A DNA stretch of 44,366 bases from JAAYCI01 sp047972265. GTDB lineage: Bacteria; Bacillota; Clostridia; Oscillospirales; Ruminococcaceae. The notes beneath the pieces were generated by a model. The model was not told where the DNA came from. It ran no database searches and saw only the letters and a program-made list of their open reading frames with translations. The stretch covers positions 1-44,366 of the forward strand of contig JBKEAM010000073.1 of the NCBI GenBank assembly GCA_047972265.1, given 5' to 3'. Positions 24,171 through 32,417 of this stretch are shown piece after piece. The stretch's first letter is position 1, and each line of letters opens with the position of its first letter. The translations under genes were made by a program, and so were the position numbers.

Positions 24171-24227
24171 AAATTAAGGGTAATGGTGCCCCGGCTCTGT
24201 AAATGCAGAGCCGGGGCTTTGTTTTTT
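24171..24227 (+). ncRNA. Candidate small RNA of about 55 nt
   Basis: The predicted start near 24171 follows a perfect promoter. The transcript would have about 17 single-stranded bases, a 12-base-pair hairpin (GCCCCGGCTCTG / CAGAGCCGGGGC, loop TAAATG) and a T-rich end TTTGTTTTTT. No open frame fits inside. It could be a free-standing small RNA or simply a strong promoter feeding a terminator that also closes the upstream operon; expression is inferred, not seen. Confidence 0.5.
24188..24226 (+). terminator. Strong intrinsic terminator
   Basis: GCCCCGGCTCTG (24188-24199), loop TAAATG, CAGAGCCGGGGC (24206-24217), then TTTGTTTTTT. It can end both the candidate small RNA and read-through from the LytTR/Ser-rich group. 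Confidence 0.92.
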
Positions 24228-24411
24228 AAAATTATTATCTGCCAAAAAAAGGACCTTAATTTTATTGAAAATGACAAATAATCATACTTTTATAAAAAGA
24301 AGTAAAAATAAAAATATCTTTAATACGACGTTTATAGGAAAAGAGAATTTTTAAAAACGATTATATCTCTTTATAAAATAATAAGTATAAAAATTTTGAA
24401 TAATAAAAAAA

Positions 24412-24440
24412 TTGACAGATAAGCCGCTTTTTCTTATTAT
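24412..24440 (+). promoter_or_regulatory. Promoter of the LacI/ribokinase/YjjI locus
   Basis: TTGACA (24412-24417), 17 bases, TATTAT (24435-24440): a near-perfect sigma-A promoter whose start lies about 75 bases before the TTG start codon of the LacI gene. Confidence 0.85.
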
Positions 24441-24467
24441 GATGTTGTAAAAATAAGAAACCGCTTA
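24421..24467. promoter_or_regulatory. Inverted and direct repeats over the LacI promoter
   Basis: TTTCTTATT (24430-24438) and AATAAGAAA (24452-24460) are perfect inverted arms spaced by 13 bases, the left one covering the -10. Flanking them, AAGCCGCTTT (24421-24430) and AAACCGCTTA (24458-24467) are near-identical direct copies 37 bases apart with the central CG common in LacI-family operators. These are likely autoregulatory sites of the adjacent LacI protein. Confidence 0.55.
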
Positions 24468-24521
24468 CATATTTGTTGAGACGATAAAAATTTTTAATTC
24501 TTCCACGATTGGAGGCGCTTT

Positions 24522-25547
24522 TTGAACATCAGCGGTATTGCAAAGCTGGCAGGCGTTTCTACAGCAACCGTGTCTCGTGTAATCAACAATGTAGGGTATG
24601 TAAAAGAAGAAACGCGCGAAAGGGTATTGGAAACAATGCGCACTGCGGGGTATGTGCCCAGCAATATTGCGCGCAGCCTTAGCAAAAGGGAAACCCCTTT
24701 TATTGGGGTAATTGTGCCAGACATTATCAATCCGTTTTTTGCAGAGCTGGTAAAAGCCATAGAGCGTGCGGCCGATAAACAGGGCTTTAAAATTTTGTTT
24801 TTTGATACGGATGAAAACAGAGAAAAAGAGTATGCGGTGCTAAGCACAATTAAAGAGCATTGGATACGGGGCCTATTAATTACACCGGCCTCTTGTGAAG
24901 ATAAAATGACAGGCCGCTATTTGCAAGATTTGGAAAATGCGGGCATCCCTGTTGTACTGCTGGACAGAGATTTTGAGGGGCATGTGTTTAGCGGTGTGCT
25001 GGTAGACAACTTTGAGGGTGGGTACGAAGCCACAAAGGTCTTTTTAGAAAAAGGGCATAAAAATATAGCTATTATTATTGGCCCATGGGAAGAAGGCCCC
25101 GGAGATGGGCGTATTAAGGGGTATTTTCAGGCGCTGCGCGATTATGGTATTGAGCCGGATGTGAAATATCAGGCCCAGGTAGATTTTAAAATGACAAGTG
25201 GTTATGCTGCCTGTAAAGCGTTGATGGAACAGCCCGAACCGCCTACAGCTATTTTTTCTTGCGGCAGCACCATGACCTTTGGCTGCATTGAGTATTTTAG
25301 AAAGCACTCTTTAGAAGTTGGCGAAGATGTGGCTTTTATCAGCTTTGATGACATACTTACCGTAAACATGATAGAACGCAGCCTTTCCACTGTGGGATGC
25401 TCGTTAGAAAATTTGGGAGAAACAGCCTTTAACACTTTGGTAAGGCGGTTTTCGGAGAGACTGGAAGATAACACACAGCCAAAGCAAGAGGTATTGCGGG
25501 CAAATGTAATTTTGCGCGGAAGCGAAAACCATAAGGGCTTTGGGTAA
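24522..25547 (+). CDS. LacI-family regulator of the nucleoside/ribose locus
   Basis: 341 residues. The N-terminal helix-turn-helix and hinge (ISGIAKLAGVSTATVSRVIN, then RSLSKRE) is followed by a periplasmic-binding-protein-like effector domain (about 60-335; FIGVIVPDIINPFFAELVKA, PVVLLDRDF, the GGYEATKVFLEKGHKNIAII segment, FISFDD). The closest general type is the RbsR/CcpA group, and the ribokinase 18 bases downstream suggests ribose or a nucleoside-derived sugar as effector. The start is TTG at 24522, placed by TTGGAGG 6 bases upstream and the family N-terminus. It is first in the 13 kb locus and probably represses its own promoter through the repeats at 24421-24467. Confidence 0.93.
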   Translation: MNISGIAKLAGVSTATVSRVINNVGYVKEETRERVLETMRTAGYVPSNIARSLSKRETPFIGVIVPDIINPFFAELVKAIERAADKQGFKILFFDTDENREKEYAVLSTIKEHWIRGLLITPASCEDKMTGRYLQDLENAGIPVVLLDRDFEGHVFSGVLVDNFEGGYEATKVFLEKGHKNIAIIIGPWEEGPGDGRIKGYFQALRDYGIEPDVKYQAQVDFKMTSGYAACKALMEQPEPPTAIFSCGSTMTFGCIEYFRKHSLEVGEDVAFISFDDILTVNMIERSLSTVGCSLENLGETAFNTLVRRFSERLEDNTQPKQEVLRANVILRGSENHKGFG

Positions 25548-25565
25548 AAGAGAGAAGGGTATACA

Positions 25566-26513
25566 ATGAGCCGGCAAAAAATTTGTGTAATGGGCAGTTA
25601 TGTTACAGATCTTACGGCGCGTACCCCTCATTTGCCCGCCCCGGGAGAAACCGTTTTGGGTACCCAATTTAAAATGGGGCCGGGTGGCAAGGGCGGCAAC
25701 CAAGCGGTTGCCGCAAAGCGTGCCGGGGGCGATGTTTTTTTTATTACCAAGGTAGGTAAAGACATTTTTGGCGATTTGGCGATAAATTGTTTTAAGGAGG
25801 AAGAAATCCACTCCCTTGGCGTTTTTATTGATGCAAAATGTGTAACCGGTACCGCATTAATAGCGGTGGATGACCGTAACGAAAACAATATTATTGTGGT
25901 GCCGGGGGCCAGCGCACAGTTTACACATAGCGACGTAAAACAGTGTGAGCCAATACTAAAAACCTGTAAATTTTTACTGGTGCAGCTAGAGGCAAATGTA
26001 GACGCAACCCAAGAGGTAATGCAAATTGCCAAAGAGAACGGTACTGGGGTAATACTTAACCCCGCGCCGGTACAGGCCATAAGCCCCTCGTTTATTTCTA
26101 TGGTAGATATTATTACCCCAAACGAGGTAGAAGCCGAGATACTAACAGGCCAGCCGGTAAAGGATGAACAGGATTGCGCCAAAGCCGCCAATGCCTTTTT
26201 TGCCAAGGGTGTAAAAAAGGTGGTAATTACACTGGGGGGCAAAGGTTCATACTGCAACGATGGAGAGAATGAGATGTTTTTGCCGCCCTACCCCGCTAAA
26301 GTAATAGATACCACCGGGGCGGGCGACGCCTTTAACGGTGGGTTTGTAAAGGCGTTGGCAGATGGAAAAGATTTTTTTGAGGCAGCGGCCTATGCCTGCG
26401 TTGTGGCGGGGCTTTCGGTACAAAAGTTTGGCACGGCGCCCTCCACGCCCTATCAAAAAGAAATTGAAGAGGCCCTGCCGCTGTATGCAAAGCAGATAAG
26501 CGAAGCAAAATAA
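25566..26513 (+). CDS. rbsK: Ribokinase
   Basis: 315 residues, PfkB family. It phosphorylates ribose to ribose-5-phosphate with ATP. Features are MGSYVTDLTARTPHLPAPGE at the N-terminus, the substrate motif MGPGGKGGNQAVAAKRAGG, NPAPVQ and TPNEVEAEILTG, VVITLGGKGS and the catalytic signature IDTTGAGDAFNGGFVKAL with its Asp base. The length is typical. The ATG has AGAGAAGGG upstream, 18 bases after the LacI gene. With a nucleoside hydrolase downstream releasing free ribose, it completes a route from nucleoside to the pentose phosphate pathway. Deoxyribose or another pentose as substrate is possible. Confidence 0.93.
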   Translation: MSRQKICVMGSYVTDLTARTPHLPAPGETVLGTQFKMGPGGKGGNQAVAAKRAGGDVFFITKVGKDIFGDLAINCFKEEEIHSLGVFIDAKCVTGTALIAVDDRNENNIIVVPGASAQFTHSDVKQCEPILKTCKFLLVQLEANVDATQEVMQIAKENGTGVILNPAPVQAISPSFISMVDIITPNEVEAEILTGQPVKDEQDCAKAANAFFAKGVKKVVITLGGKGSYCNDGENEMFLPPYPAKVIDTTGAGDAFNGGFVKALADGKDFFEAAAYACVVAGLSVQKFGTAPSTPYQKEIEEALPLYAKQISEAK

Positions 26514-26560
26514 ACAACTATTTTAAAACGAATAGCAGAGATATGACAGGGGGTTTTACC

Positions 26561-28045
26561 ATGAGCCGATTGCATGAAATTTTAACAGATAAGCACCTTA
26601 CATACCCGCAGCGCCTTTTGGAGCTTGCGAAGTATGCAGAGAATAGCGAAAATGGCATCCACATCTCGGAAGAAGCCGAATGGTTTGCCCAAAAAGAAAT
26701 TATTTTTGATATGGGCGAGGGTTCTTCACCCTACCGTCCACGCTATGTGGTGCCCGATTACGATAAGTTTATGCAGCAGGGCAGTCGTTTTTTAATGTTG
26801 GACCCGCCAAAAGATATTTGGGAGGCGGTGTTCGGCCTAATGGCATTGTATCACCATGTGCCTTCGGTGGTGGGCACCCCTGTATATATCGGCCATTTAG
26901 ACCGTTTGTTAGAGCCCTTTGTGCAGGATGAAGAGGAAGCCCGAAAAGCCATATGGATGCTGTTGGTACATGTAGACCGCACCATAAGCGATTCTTTTTG
27001 TCATGCTAACCTTGGCCCCTACGATACCAAAGCAGGGCGTATTATTTTGGAGTTAAGCGCCGAAATGCAGCGCCCGGTGCCCAATATGTCTTTGATTTAC
27101 AACAAAAATACACCCGATGATTTTGCACTGTATGCCGTTCAAACCGGGATGGTAACCTCAAAACCCAGCTTTGTAAACGATGATATGTACAGTAAAGATT
27201 GGGACAGGTACGCAGTGGTAAGTTGCTACAATGCCTTACCTTTGGGCGGCGGTGGGTATACACTTGGCCGTTTAAACCTAAAAAAATTAGCCGATGCCAG
27301 CAAAGATAAAAAAGACCTGTTAGAAAACATGCTGCCACGCGCTGTAAACGCCCAGTGCGAGCAGATGGATAAACGAGACACCTACATGGTGGAGGATGCC
27401 CAGTTTTTCGAAAATTCTTTTTTGGCAGAGGAAGGCTTGATAGAACAAGACCGTTTTGTGGGCATGTTTGGCCTTGTGGGCCTAGCCGAGTGTGTAAATA
27501 TTGCACTGGGAAACCCCAAAAAAGAAGAACGGTTTGGGCACGGAGAGGCCGCAAACGCCCTTGGGGAAGAAATTTTAACCCTTATAAACACCATGGTAAA
27601 AGGGTATAAACCCAAATATGGCAAATACTGCTTGCACGGGCAGGTAGGTATTTCTACCGATACCGGCATCACACCCAATGTGCGCATACCGGTGGGAGAA
27701 GAACCGCCCCTGCCACAGCACCTTGCCGTTACCGCGCGGATGCAAAAATATTTTGACGGCGGTGTGGGAGAGCTATACCCCTTTGACGATACGGCAAAAC
27801 GCAACCCGCAGGCCATTTTAGATATTATCAAGGGTGCTTTTGCGCAGGATATGCGCTACCTCTCTTACTACTCTAACGACGCAGACGTAATACGGGTTAC
27901 CGGCTATATGGTAAAACGCTCTGACATTGAGCGATACGACAGCGGCAAAAGCGTACTGGGCAATTCTACCGTTTTGGGCAGCGGGGCCACCAAGGGCCTG
28001 CGTGTGTTTGAAAGAAAAGTAAGGTCGTCTGGCGATGGAGCGTAA
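26561..28045 (+). CDS. yjjI: YjjI-family glycyl-radical enzyme
   Basis: 494 residues (E. coli YjjI is about 516). An anaerobic radical enzyme of unsettled reaction. The glycyl-radical loop is visible near the C-terminus as VIRVTGYMVKRS, making Gly448 the likely radical site. Cys222 in VSCYNALPLGGGGYTLGR is a plausible thiyl residue. Other family stretches include KEIIFDMGEGSSPYRPRYV, HANLGPYDTKAGRIILEL and YCLHGQVGISTDTGITPNVR. The ATG at 26561 was preferred to 26543 (ACAGGGGG upstream). The last 11 bases overlap the start of its activase. In E. coli yjjI-yjjW sits beside the deo nucleoside genes. Here it is embedded in a nucleoside import and cleavage locus, which supports a nucleoside or pentose-derived substrate. 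Confidence 0.9.
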   Translation: MSRLHEILTDKHLTYPQRLLELAKYAENSENGIHISEEAEWFAQKEIIFDMGEGSSPYRPRYVVPDYDKFMQQGSRFLMLDPPKDIWEAVFGLMALYHHVPSVVGTPVYIGHLDRLLEPFVQDEEEARKAIWMLLVHVDRTISDSFCHANLGPYDTKAGRIILELSAEMQRPVPNMSLIYNKNTPDDFALYAVQTGMVTSKPSFVNDDMYSKDWDRYAVVSCYNALPLGGGGYTLGRLNLKKLADASKDKKDLLENMLPRAVNAQCEQMDKRDTYMVEDAQFFENSFLAEEGLIEQDRFVGMFGLVGLAECVNIALGNPKKEERFGHGEAANALGEEILTLINTMVKGYKPKYGKYCLHGQVGISTDTGITPNVRIPVGEEPPLPQHLAVTARMQKYFDGGVGELYPFDDTAKRNPQAILDIIKGAFAQDMRYLSYYSNDADVIRVTGYMVKRSDIERYDSGKSVLGNSTVLGSGATKGLRVFERKVRSSGDGA

Positions 28046-28868
28046 GGCACCGGTATGCAATGTAATCCCGTTTAGCTATGTAGATGGGCCGGGCAACCGT
28101 ACTTCGGTGTTTTTTCAGGGGTGTGGATTTAGGTGTACATACTGCCATAATCCCGAAAGCATTAGCCTTTGCAACAACTGCGGTGCCTGCGTACCGCAGT
28201 GCCCGGTTAACGCACTGTATATGCAGGATGGAGAAGTACACTGGAATGCCGAACTGTGCTGCGGGTGTGATAAGTGCATACAGGTTTGCCCCAACAGCAG
28301 CAACCCGCGCATACGTATGTTAACCGCCGCCCAAATATGGCAGGAATGCCTGCCCCAACTGCCCTTTATTCAGGGCATAACGGTATCGGGTGGAGAGTGC
28401 ACCCAGCAGCACCTGCTGCTGCCAGAACTGTTTGATTTAGCGCATAAGGCGGGTAAAACCGCCTTTGTAGATACCAATGGGCAAACATTGTTTTGCGATA
28501 TGCCCCAGCTTACACAGGCCATGGATATGGCCATGCTGGACGTAAAATCTGCTGATGAAGAAGAACACAAAGCGCTTACGGGGCAATCTTGCGCCAATGT
28601 ACTGAAAAACCTAGTGTACCTTGCACAACACAAAAAACTGTACGAGGTACGCACTGTGGTGGTGCCGGGCCAGCGCTTCACCGATACTGTGGATAAAGTA
28701 AGTAGGATACTGGCAGACTATCCCGAGGTAAACTACAAGCTAATACGCTTTAGAAATTGGGGTGTGCGGGGTGCTTTGCAGGATATGCAAAGCCCGCCAA
28801 CCCAAACAATGGAAGAACTGCAAAAATTGGCCAAAGCCAATGGCGTACAAAAAATAGAAGTAGTATAA
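28035..28868 (+). CDS. yjjW: YjjW-family glycyl-radical enzyme activase
   Basis: 277-residue radical-SAM protein that uses SAM to install the glycyl radical on YjjI. The SAM cluster motif is Cys30-x3-Cys34-x2-Cys37 in QGCGFRCTYCHNPE. A ferredoxin-like insert follows with two further cluster motifs (CNNCGACVPQCP, Cys46-56; CCGCDKCIQVCP, Cys75-85), then the SAM-binding GITVSGGECTQQ and DTNGQTLF and MAMLDVKS. The ATG lies inside the end of yjjI (11-base overlap), so production is coupled to its target. The ribosome binding site must come from within yjjI. The two extra clusters are standard for this activase type. Confidence 0.93.
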   Translation: MERKAPVCNVIPFSYVDGPGNRTSVFFQGCGFRCTYCHNPESISLCNNCGACVPQCPVNALYMQDGEVHWNAELCCGCDKCIQVCPNSSNPRIRMLTAAQIWQECLPQLPFIQGITVSGGECTQQHLLLPELFDLAHKAGKTAFVDTNGQTLFCDMPQLTQAMDMAMLDVKSADEEEHKALTGQSCANVLKNLVYLAQHKKLYEVRTVVVPGQRFTDTVDKVSRILADYPEVNYKLIRFRNWGVRGALQDMQSPPTQTMEELQKLAKANGVQKIEVV

Positions 28869-28894
28869 ACCGAATAAAAAATAAGGAGAGTACT

Positions 28895-29521
28895 ATGAGC
28901 GAATTTATGTCTTACGACCCATGGGCAAACATTAAAACCCGCAACGGCTATACAGGGGATGAAATGATCTCTATGTTGCAAAAATCTGTGCGCCGGGGTA
29001 TGGAAGACAATGCCCTTGCCGCCGCATACGAAATGTACATTACCAGCCCCCAGTTTGAGGATAAGCTTTGGCGGCGGTTGCTGGCAATATCGGTAGAAGA
29101 TATAGGCTTTGGAGACCCCATGGCAGCAGTGCTGGTAAATACCTATAACCAAATGCGCAAAGAGTTTTTGTACGGGGATGGAGACCGCCCCTTGTTTTTT
29201 GTACATGCAATCCGCTGCCTGTGCCGCAGCCTAAAAGAAAGATCTAGCGACCATAAAAAGAACCTAGTGATTAAAAAATTTGCAAACGGAGAGCTGCCCG
29301 AAGTACCCGAGTATGCCTATGATATGCATACCGTAAAGGGGCGCGCCATGGGCCGGGATGAACAGCACTTTTTAACCGAGGCCAGCAGGGTATCTCCTCA
29401 AATGGAGGGGCAGGACATTAAAGCCGCGTACGAGGAGTATATGGTTTACTGCAAAGCCGAAAAAAATGAAACACAAAAGCCCGAAGTGCAGCCGTTTGAG
29501 TACAATACCTGGCAGTTTTAA
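28895..29521 (+). CDS. Stand-alone RarA/MgsA C-terminal-like protein, copy 1
   Basis: 208 residues, no Walker motifs. The middle (about 22-130) resembles the helical C-terminal clamp-loader-like region of the AAA+ protein RarA/MgsA: a MLQKSVRRGMEDNALAAAYE helix, then LWRRLLAISVEDIGFGDP, matching the family's RL..L..EDIG.ADP pattern. C-terminal landmarks shared with copy 2 are YGDGDRP, KERSSDHKKN and AYDMHTVKGRAMGRD. In RarA this region mediates tetramer formation. Without an ATPase domain it may be a scaffold or a regulator of another enzyme. It follows yjjW by 26 bases with AAGGAG before the ATG at 28895. A second copy at 36079 is about half identical by eye. Confidence 0.7.
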   Translation: MSEFMSYDPWANIKTRNGYTGDEMISMLQKSVRRGMEDNALAAAYEMYITSPQFEDKLWRRLLAISVEDIGFGDPMAAVLVNTYNQMRKEFLYGDGDRPLFFVHAIRCLCRSLKERSSDHKKNLVIKKFANGELPEVPEYAYDMHTVKGRAMGRDEQHFLTEASRVSPQMEGQDIKAAYEEYMVYCKAEKNETQKPEVQPFEYNTWQF

Positions 29522-29548
29522 AACAGGCACAAAACCGGGAGGAATAGC

Positions 29549-30886
29549 ATGGATTGCGATATTTTAATTTTGGACGGATGCCTGCTGGCTGAAGATGGCA
29601 AGATGCAGCCGGATATGGCCGTGGCAATAAAAGATACCCGCATAGCCGAGATTTTGCCCACCGAAGAGGCAAAGCAAAAATATACGGCAGCACAAACGGT
29701 GCAGGCAAAGGGCAATTTAATAATGCCCGGTTTTGTAGATGCCCACACCCATACCTGCCAGCAATTGCTGCGGGGCCGCACCACCGACGAATACCCCATG
29801 ATTTGGACGCGGTTTTTGGTGCCGTTTGAAAGCAATTTATCGCCGCAGGATGTGCGGGTAAGTGCCCAGCTTTGCTGCCTAGAAATGATAAAGGCGGGCT
29901 ATACCGCATTTGCGGATGCGGGCGGCACCCATATGGACCAAGTGGCCGAGGTGGTTATAGAGTCCGGTATGCGGGCGGCGCTCTGCCGCTCTACTATGGA
30001 TATGGGAGCAGCAATCCCCGACAGCATGAAAGAATCTTGCGAAGACAACCTGCGCCATACCCAAGATTTGTACCGCGTATATAACGGCGCGGGCGATGGG
30101 CGGGTGGATATATGGTACGGCCTGCGCCAAGTGATGACCTGCTCTCCCGAATTGGTGAGAAAAACCGGAGAGCTGGCAAAAGAGTACGACACTGGCATCC
30201 ACGCACATTTGTGCGAGCACAAAGACGAAGTAAGCTTTTGCCTGCAAAACTACAAAAAACGCCCCACCGCCTTTTTAGAAGAAATGGGCGTTTTGGGGCC
30301 AAACCTGCTTACCGCCCATAACGTTACCCTGTCGGAGGGGGATATTACCCTTATGGCGCAGCGGCAGGTAAAGTTTGTGCACTGTCCGCGGGCCAATCTT
30401 TCTAACCATGGTTTTCCCAAAACGCCCCGCATTTTAGAGTGCGGCGCGGAGGTGGGCATAGGCTGCGATGGGGCATCGGGTGTGGCACTGGATATGTTTG
30501 ATCAACTGCGAATATTGAAGGATGGGGTACTGGCCTTTTGGGGTCTGCCGGTGTTTGACCCTGTGGTGCTTCCCACCAAAGAGCTGCTAAAAATGGCTTC
30601 GTTGGGCGGGGCCGCCGCCATAGGCCATAAAGATGAGCTGGGAAGCCTTGAAGTGGGCAAAAAAGCAGATGTAATCATCATCAACATCCACCAGCCACAT
30701 TTACTGCCCAGCCAAAACTTGGCAAATACCCTTTTGGCAGGGGCAAGCGGCCGCGATGTAACCGATTCGATTATCAACGGGCGCATGATTATGCAAAACA
30801 GGCAGGTGCTTACGCTGGACGAAGATAAAATAATGGCCGAAAGCACCAGCCATATGGAGCAAATAATTGCCCGTGCGGGTATATAA
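29549..30886 (+). CDS. Amidohydrolase, MTA/SAH deaminase-like
   Basis: 445 residues, metal-dependent TRZ/ATZ-type aminohydrolase. Metal ligands are visible: His66 and His68 in FVDAHTHTCQQ, a His in GIHAHLCEH, the later LLTAHNVTL His, and Asp in GIGCDGASG. A C-terminal beta domain carries GSLEVGKKADVIIINI. Relatives deaminate adenosine derivatives (methylthioadenosine, SAH), guanine, cytosine or s-triazines. In this locus a purine nucleoside or base deaminase is the natural guess, ahead of the nucleoside hydrolase 51 bases downstream. It is distinct from the adenine deaminase at 4947. The ATG follows GGGAGGAATAGC. Confidence 0.85.
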   Translation: MDCDILILDGCLLAEDGKMQPDMAVAIKDTRIAEILPTEEAKQKYTAAQTVQAKGNLIMPGFVDAHTHTCQQLLRGRTTDEYPMIWTRFLVPFESNLSPQDVRVSAQLCCLEMIKAGYTAFADAGGTHMDQVAEVVIESGMRAALCRSTMDMGAAIPDSMKESCEDNLRHTQDLYRVYNGAGDGRVDIWYGLRQVMTCSPELVRKTGELAKEYDTGIHAHLCEHKDEVSFCLQNYKKRPTAFLEEMGVLGPNLLTAHNVTLSEGDITLMAQRQVKFVHCPRANLSNHGFPKTPRILECGAEVGIGCDGASGVALDMFDQLRILKDGVLAFWGLPVFDPVVLPTKELLKMASLGGAAAIGHKDELGSLEVGKKADVIIINIHQPHLLPSQNLANTLLAGASGRDVTDSIINGRMIMQNRQVLTLDEDKIMAESTSHMEQIIARAGI

Positions 30887-30937
30887 GCCCTGCAAACAGT
30901 GCAGCAAAGACAAATCCATTTGGGAGAAATAAAACAT

Positions 30938-31900
30938 ATGCAAAAACTAATTTTGAACTGTGACACAGGTATAGACGACGCTTTTGCACTGGCATATGCG
31001 GCGGGCCAGCAAACAATGGAATTAATTGGGGTGGTGGCAAGCTACGGCATGTCTTATGTGGGCAATACCTACCGCAACTCAAAACATATTTTGCGTATGC
31101 TGGGGTGCAATGCCCCAGTTTTTGCGGGCAGCGAAAAACCACTGGAACAGCCCCTGCGCAATTATTTAGAGGCAGAAAGTCTTTTTCATGGTGGGGATGG
31201 GGTGGCCAACCTGTTGGGCCAGTATACCCAGCAGGATGTAGAAACCGTAAAAAAAGATGAGGGTATCGATTTTATCATAGAAAGCACCCAAAAATACGGC
31301 AAAGACCTTACATTGGTAACCACCGGCCCCCTTACAGACCTTGCCCAGGTACTGCAAAAAGCCCCTTGGGTAAAGGATAAAATTGGCAGTGTGGTAAGCA
31401 TGGTGGGGGCGCTGGCCGCCCCCGGCAATGCAACGGCTTTTGCAGAAGCAAATGCAATACTGGACGTGGAGGCAACAAAGTTTGTGTTGGAAAGTGACCT
31501 GCCCCTTACTGTAGTGGGGCTTGATATTACCCGCAAAACACTGTTTGGCAACAAAGACCTTGCCCGCTGGGAAGAGATAAAAACCCAAAGTTCTGATTTT
31601 TTTGTGGGGTGCGCAAAGCATTATTTAAACGCATACCGCATAAAACATTCTTACCTGCCGGGCTGTGGCCTGCACGACCCGCTGGCGGTGGGCGTGGCGT
31701 TGCATCCCGATTGGATACAGGCCATACCTATCCACCTAACCTGCGAAATAGAGGGCGAGGCAAAGGGACGCACCTGTGAGAGCCTTGCGCTTTCTAGCAA
31801 CAATACCCCGGCGCGTACACAGGGGGCGCTGCGGGTAGATGCAAAGGCCTTTGAGCAAGAATTTTTTACAACGGTTGAGGGTTTGCTAAAAACACATTAA
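30938..31900 (+). CDS. Inosine/uridine-preferring nucleoside hydrolase
   Basis: 320 residues. It cleaves the N-glycosidic bond of ribonucleosides to base and free ribose. The N-terminal calcium-site motif reads ILNCDTGIDDAFAL, where the usual first Asp is Asn7 while the calcium-binding Asp9 and Asp14 and ribose-binding Asp13 remain. Other site residues are LVTTGPLTDLA (Thr ligand) and GCGLHDPLAVGVAL (His-Asp pair). The length is typical. The ATG at 30938 is favoured over 30899 by GGGAG upstream and by homology. Its product ribose would go to the ribokinase of the same locus. Base preference cannot be read. Confidence 0.9.
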   Translation: MQKLILNCDTGIDDAFALAYAAGQQTMELIGVVASYGMSYVGNTYRNSKHILRMLGCNAPVFAGSEKPLEQPLRNYLEAESLFHGGDGVANLLGQYTQQDVETVKKDEGIDFIIESTQKYGKDLTLVTTGPLTDLAQVLQKAPWVKDKIGSVVSMVGALAAPGNATAFAEANAILDVEATKFVLESDLPLTVVGLDITRKTLFGNKDLARWEEIKTQSSDFFVGCAKHYLNAYRIKHSYLPGCGLHDPLAVGVALHPDWIQAIPIHLTCEIEGEAKGRTCESLALSSNNTPARTQGALRVDAKAFEQEFFTTVEGLLKTH

Positions 31901-31916
31901 AAGGGCGGCAAAAACC

Positions 31917-32393
31917 ATGGGAAATAAAATTTACACAGCGGGGTTTGATATTTTTCATCCCCAAGCGGGACAGCATATGCAAAATATTCAGCATCTTTGC
32001 ATACAACATGGGTTCGACCCCGCCTTTCAAACCGAAGCGCCTGTGGGCAGTGCCCCGGCAGCGGATGATATTTTAAAGATGAACCTGGAGCGCATTGATG
32101 CCTGCGACATAGTGGCCGCCAATGTAAACCCGTTTAGAGGGCACGAAATGGACAGCGGAACCGCTTTTGAAATTGGCTATGCGCACGCCAAGGGCAAAAT
32201 AATATATGCCTATATGGACGACACCCGCACAATGGTAGAAAAAATGGGCAGCCAAACCGATGCCGCAGGCTACCGGGTAGAAGATTTTGGCCTGCCGCTT
32301 AATTTAATGATAGCGTGCACATCTAAGCTGGTTAAGGGAGATTTACAGGATTGTCTGCAGGCCATTTGCAACGATGCGCCTTTTACGGAATAA
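31917..32393 (+). CDS. Nucleoside 2-deoxyribosyltransferase
   Basis: 158 residues, PtD/NDT fold. It exchanges or hydrolyses the base of 2'-deoxynucleosides through a covalent deoxyribosyl-Glu intermediate. Seen are the N-terminal IYTAGFDIFHP, LERIDACDIVAANVNPFRG, the catalytic MDSGTAFEIGYAHAKGK (Glu85 the likely nucleophile) and the C-terminal GLPLNLMIACT with the Asn usual for substrate binding. It starts 16 bases after the nucleoside hydrolase gene, so ribo- and deoxyribonucleosides are both covered. The small size is usual. A pure hydrolase activity (DNPH1-like) is the alternative. Confidence 0.9.
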   Translation: MGNKIYTAGFDIFHPQAGQHMQNIQHLCIQHGFDPAFQTEAPVGSAPAADDILKMNLERIDACDIVAANVNPFRGHEMDSGTAFEIGYAHAKGKIIYAYMDDTRTMVEKMGSQTDAAGYRVEDFGLPLNLMIACTSKLVKGDLQDCLQAICNDAPFTE

Positions 32394-32417
32394 GCCGCGA
32401 ACACAGGAGGAATGTTT

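Larger units (their letters stand above)
24058..24521. other. Control region ahead of the nucleoside locus
   Basis: 464 bases. From left to right: a perfect consensus promoter (24137-24164), a candidate small RNA ending in a strong terminator (24171-24227), about 180 AT-rich bases, the LacI promoter (24412-24440) with an inverted repeat over its -10, and the TTG start's ribosome binding site TTGGAGGC. Confidence 0.7.

Noticed and set aside
32001..32020. A GGTTCGA stretch resembling a tRNA T-arm
   Set aside because: It lies within the deoxyribosyltransferase coding sequence and no cloverleaf can be built around it.
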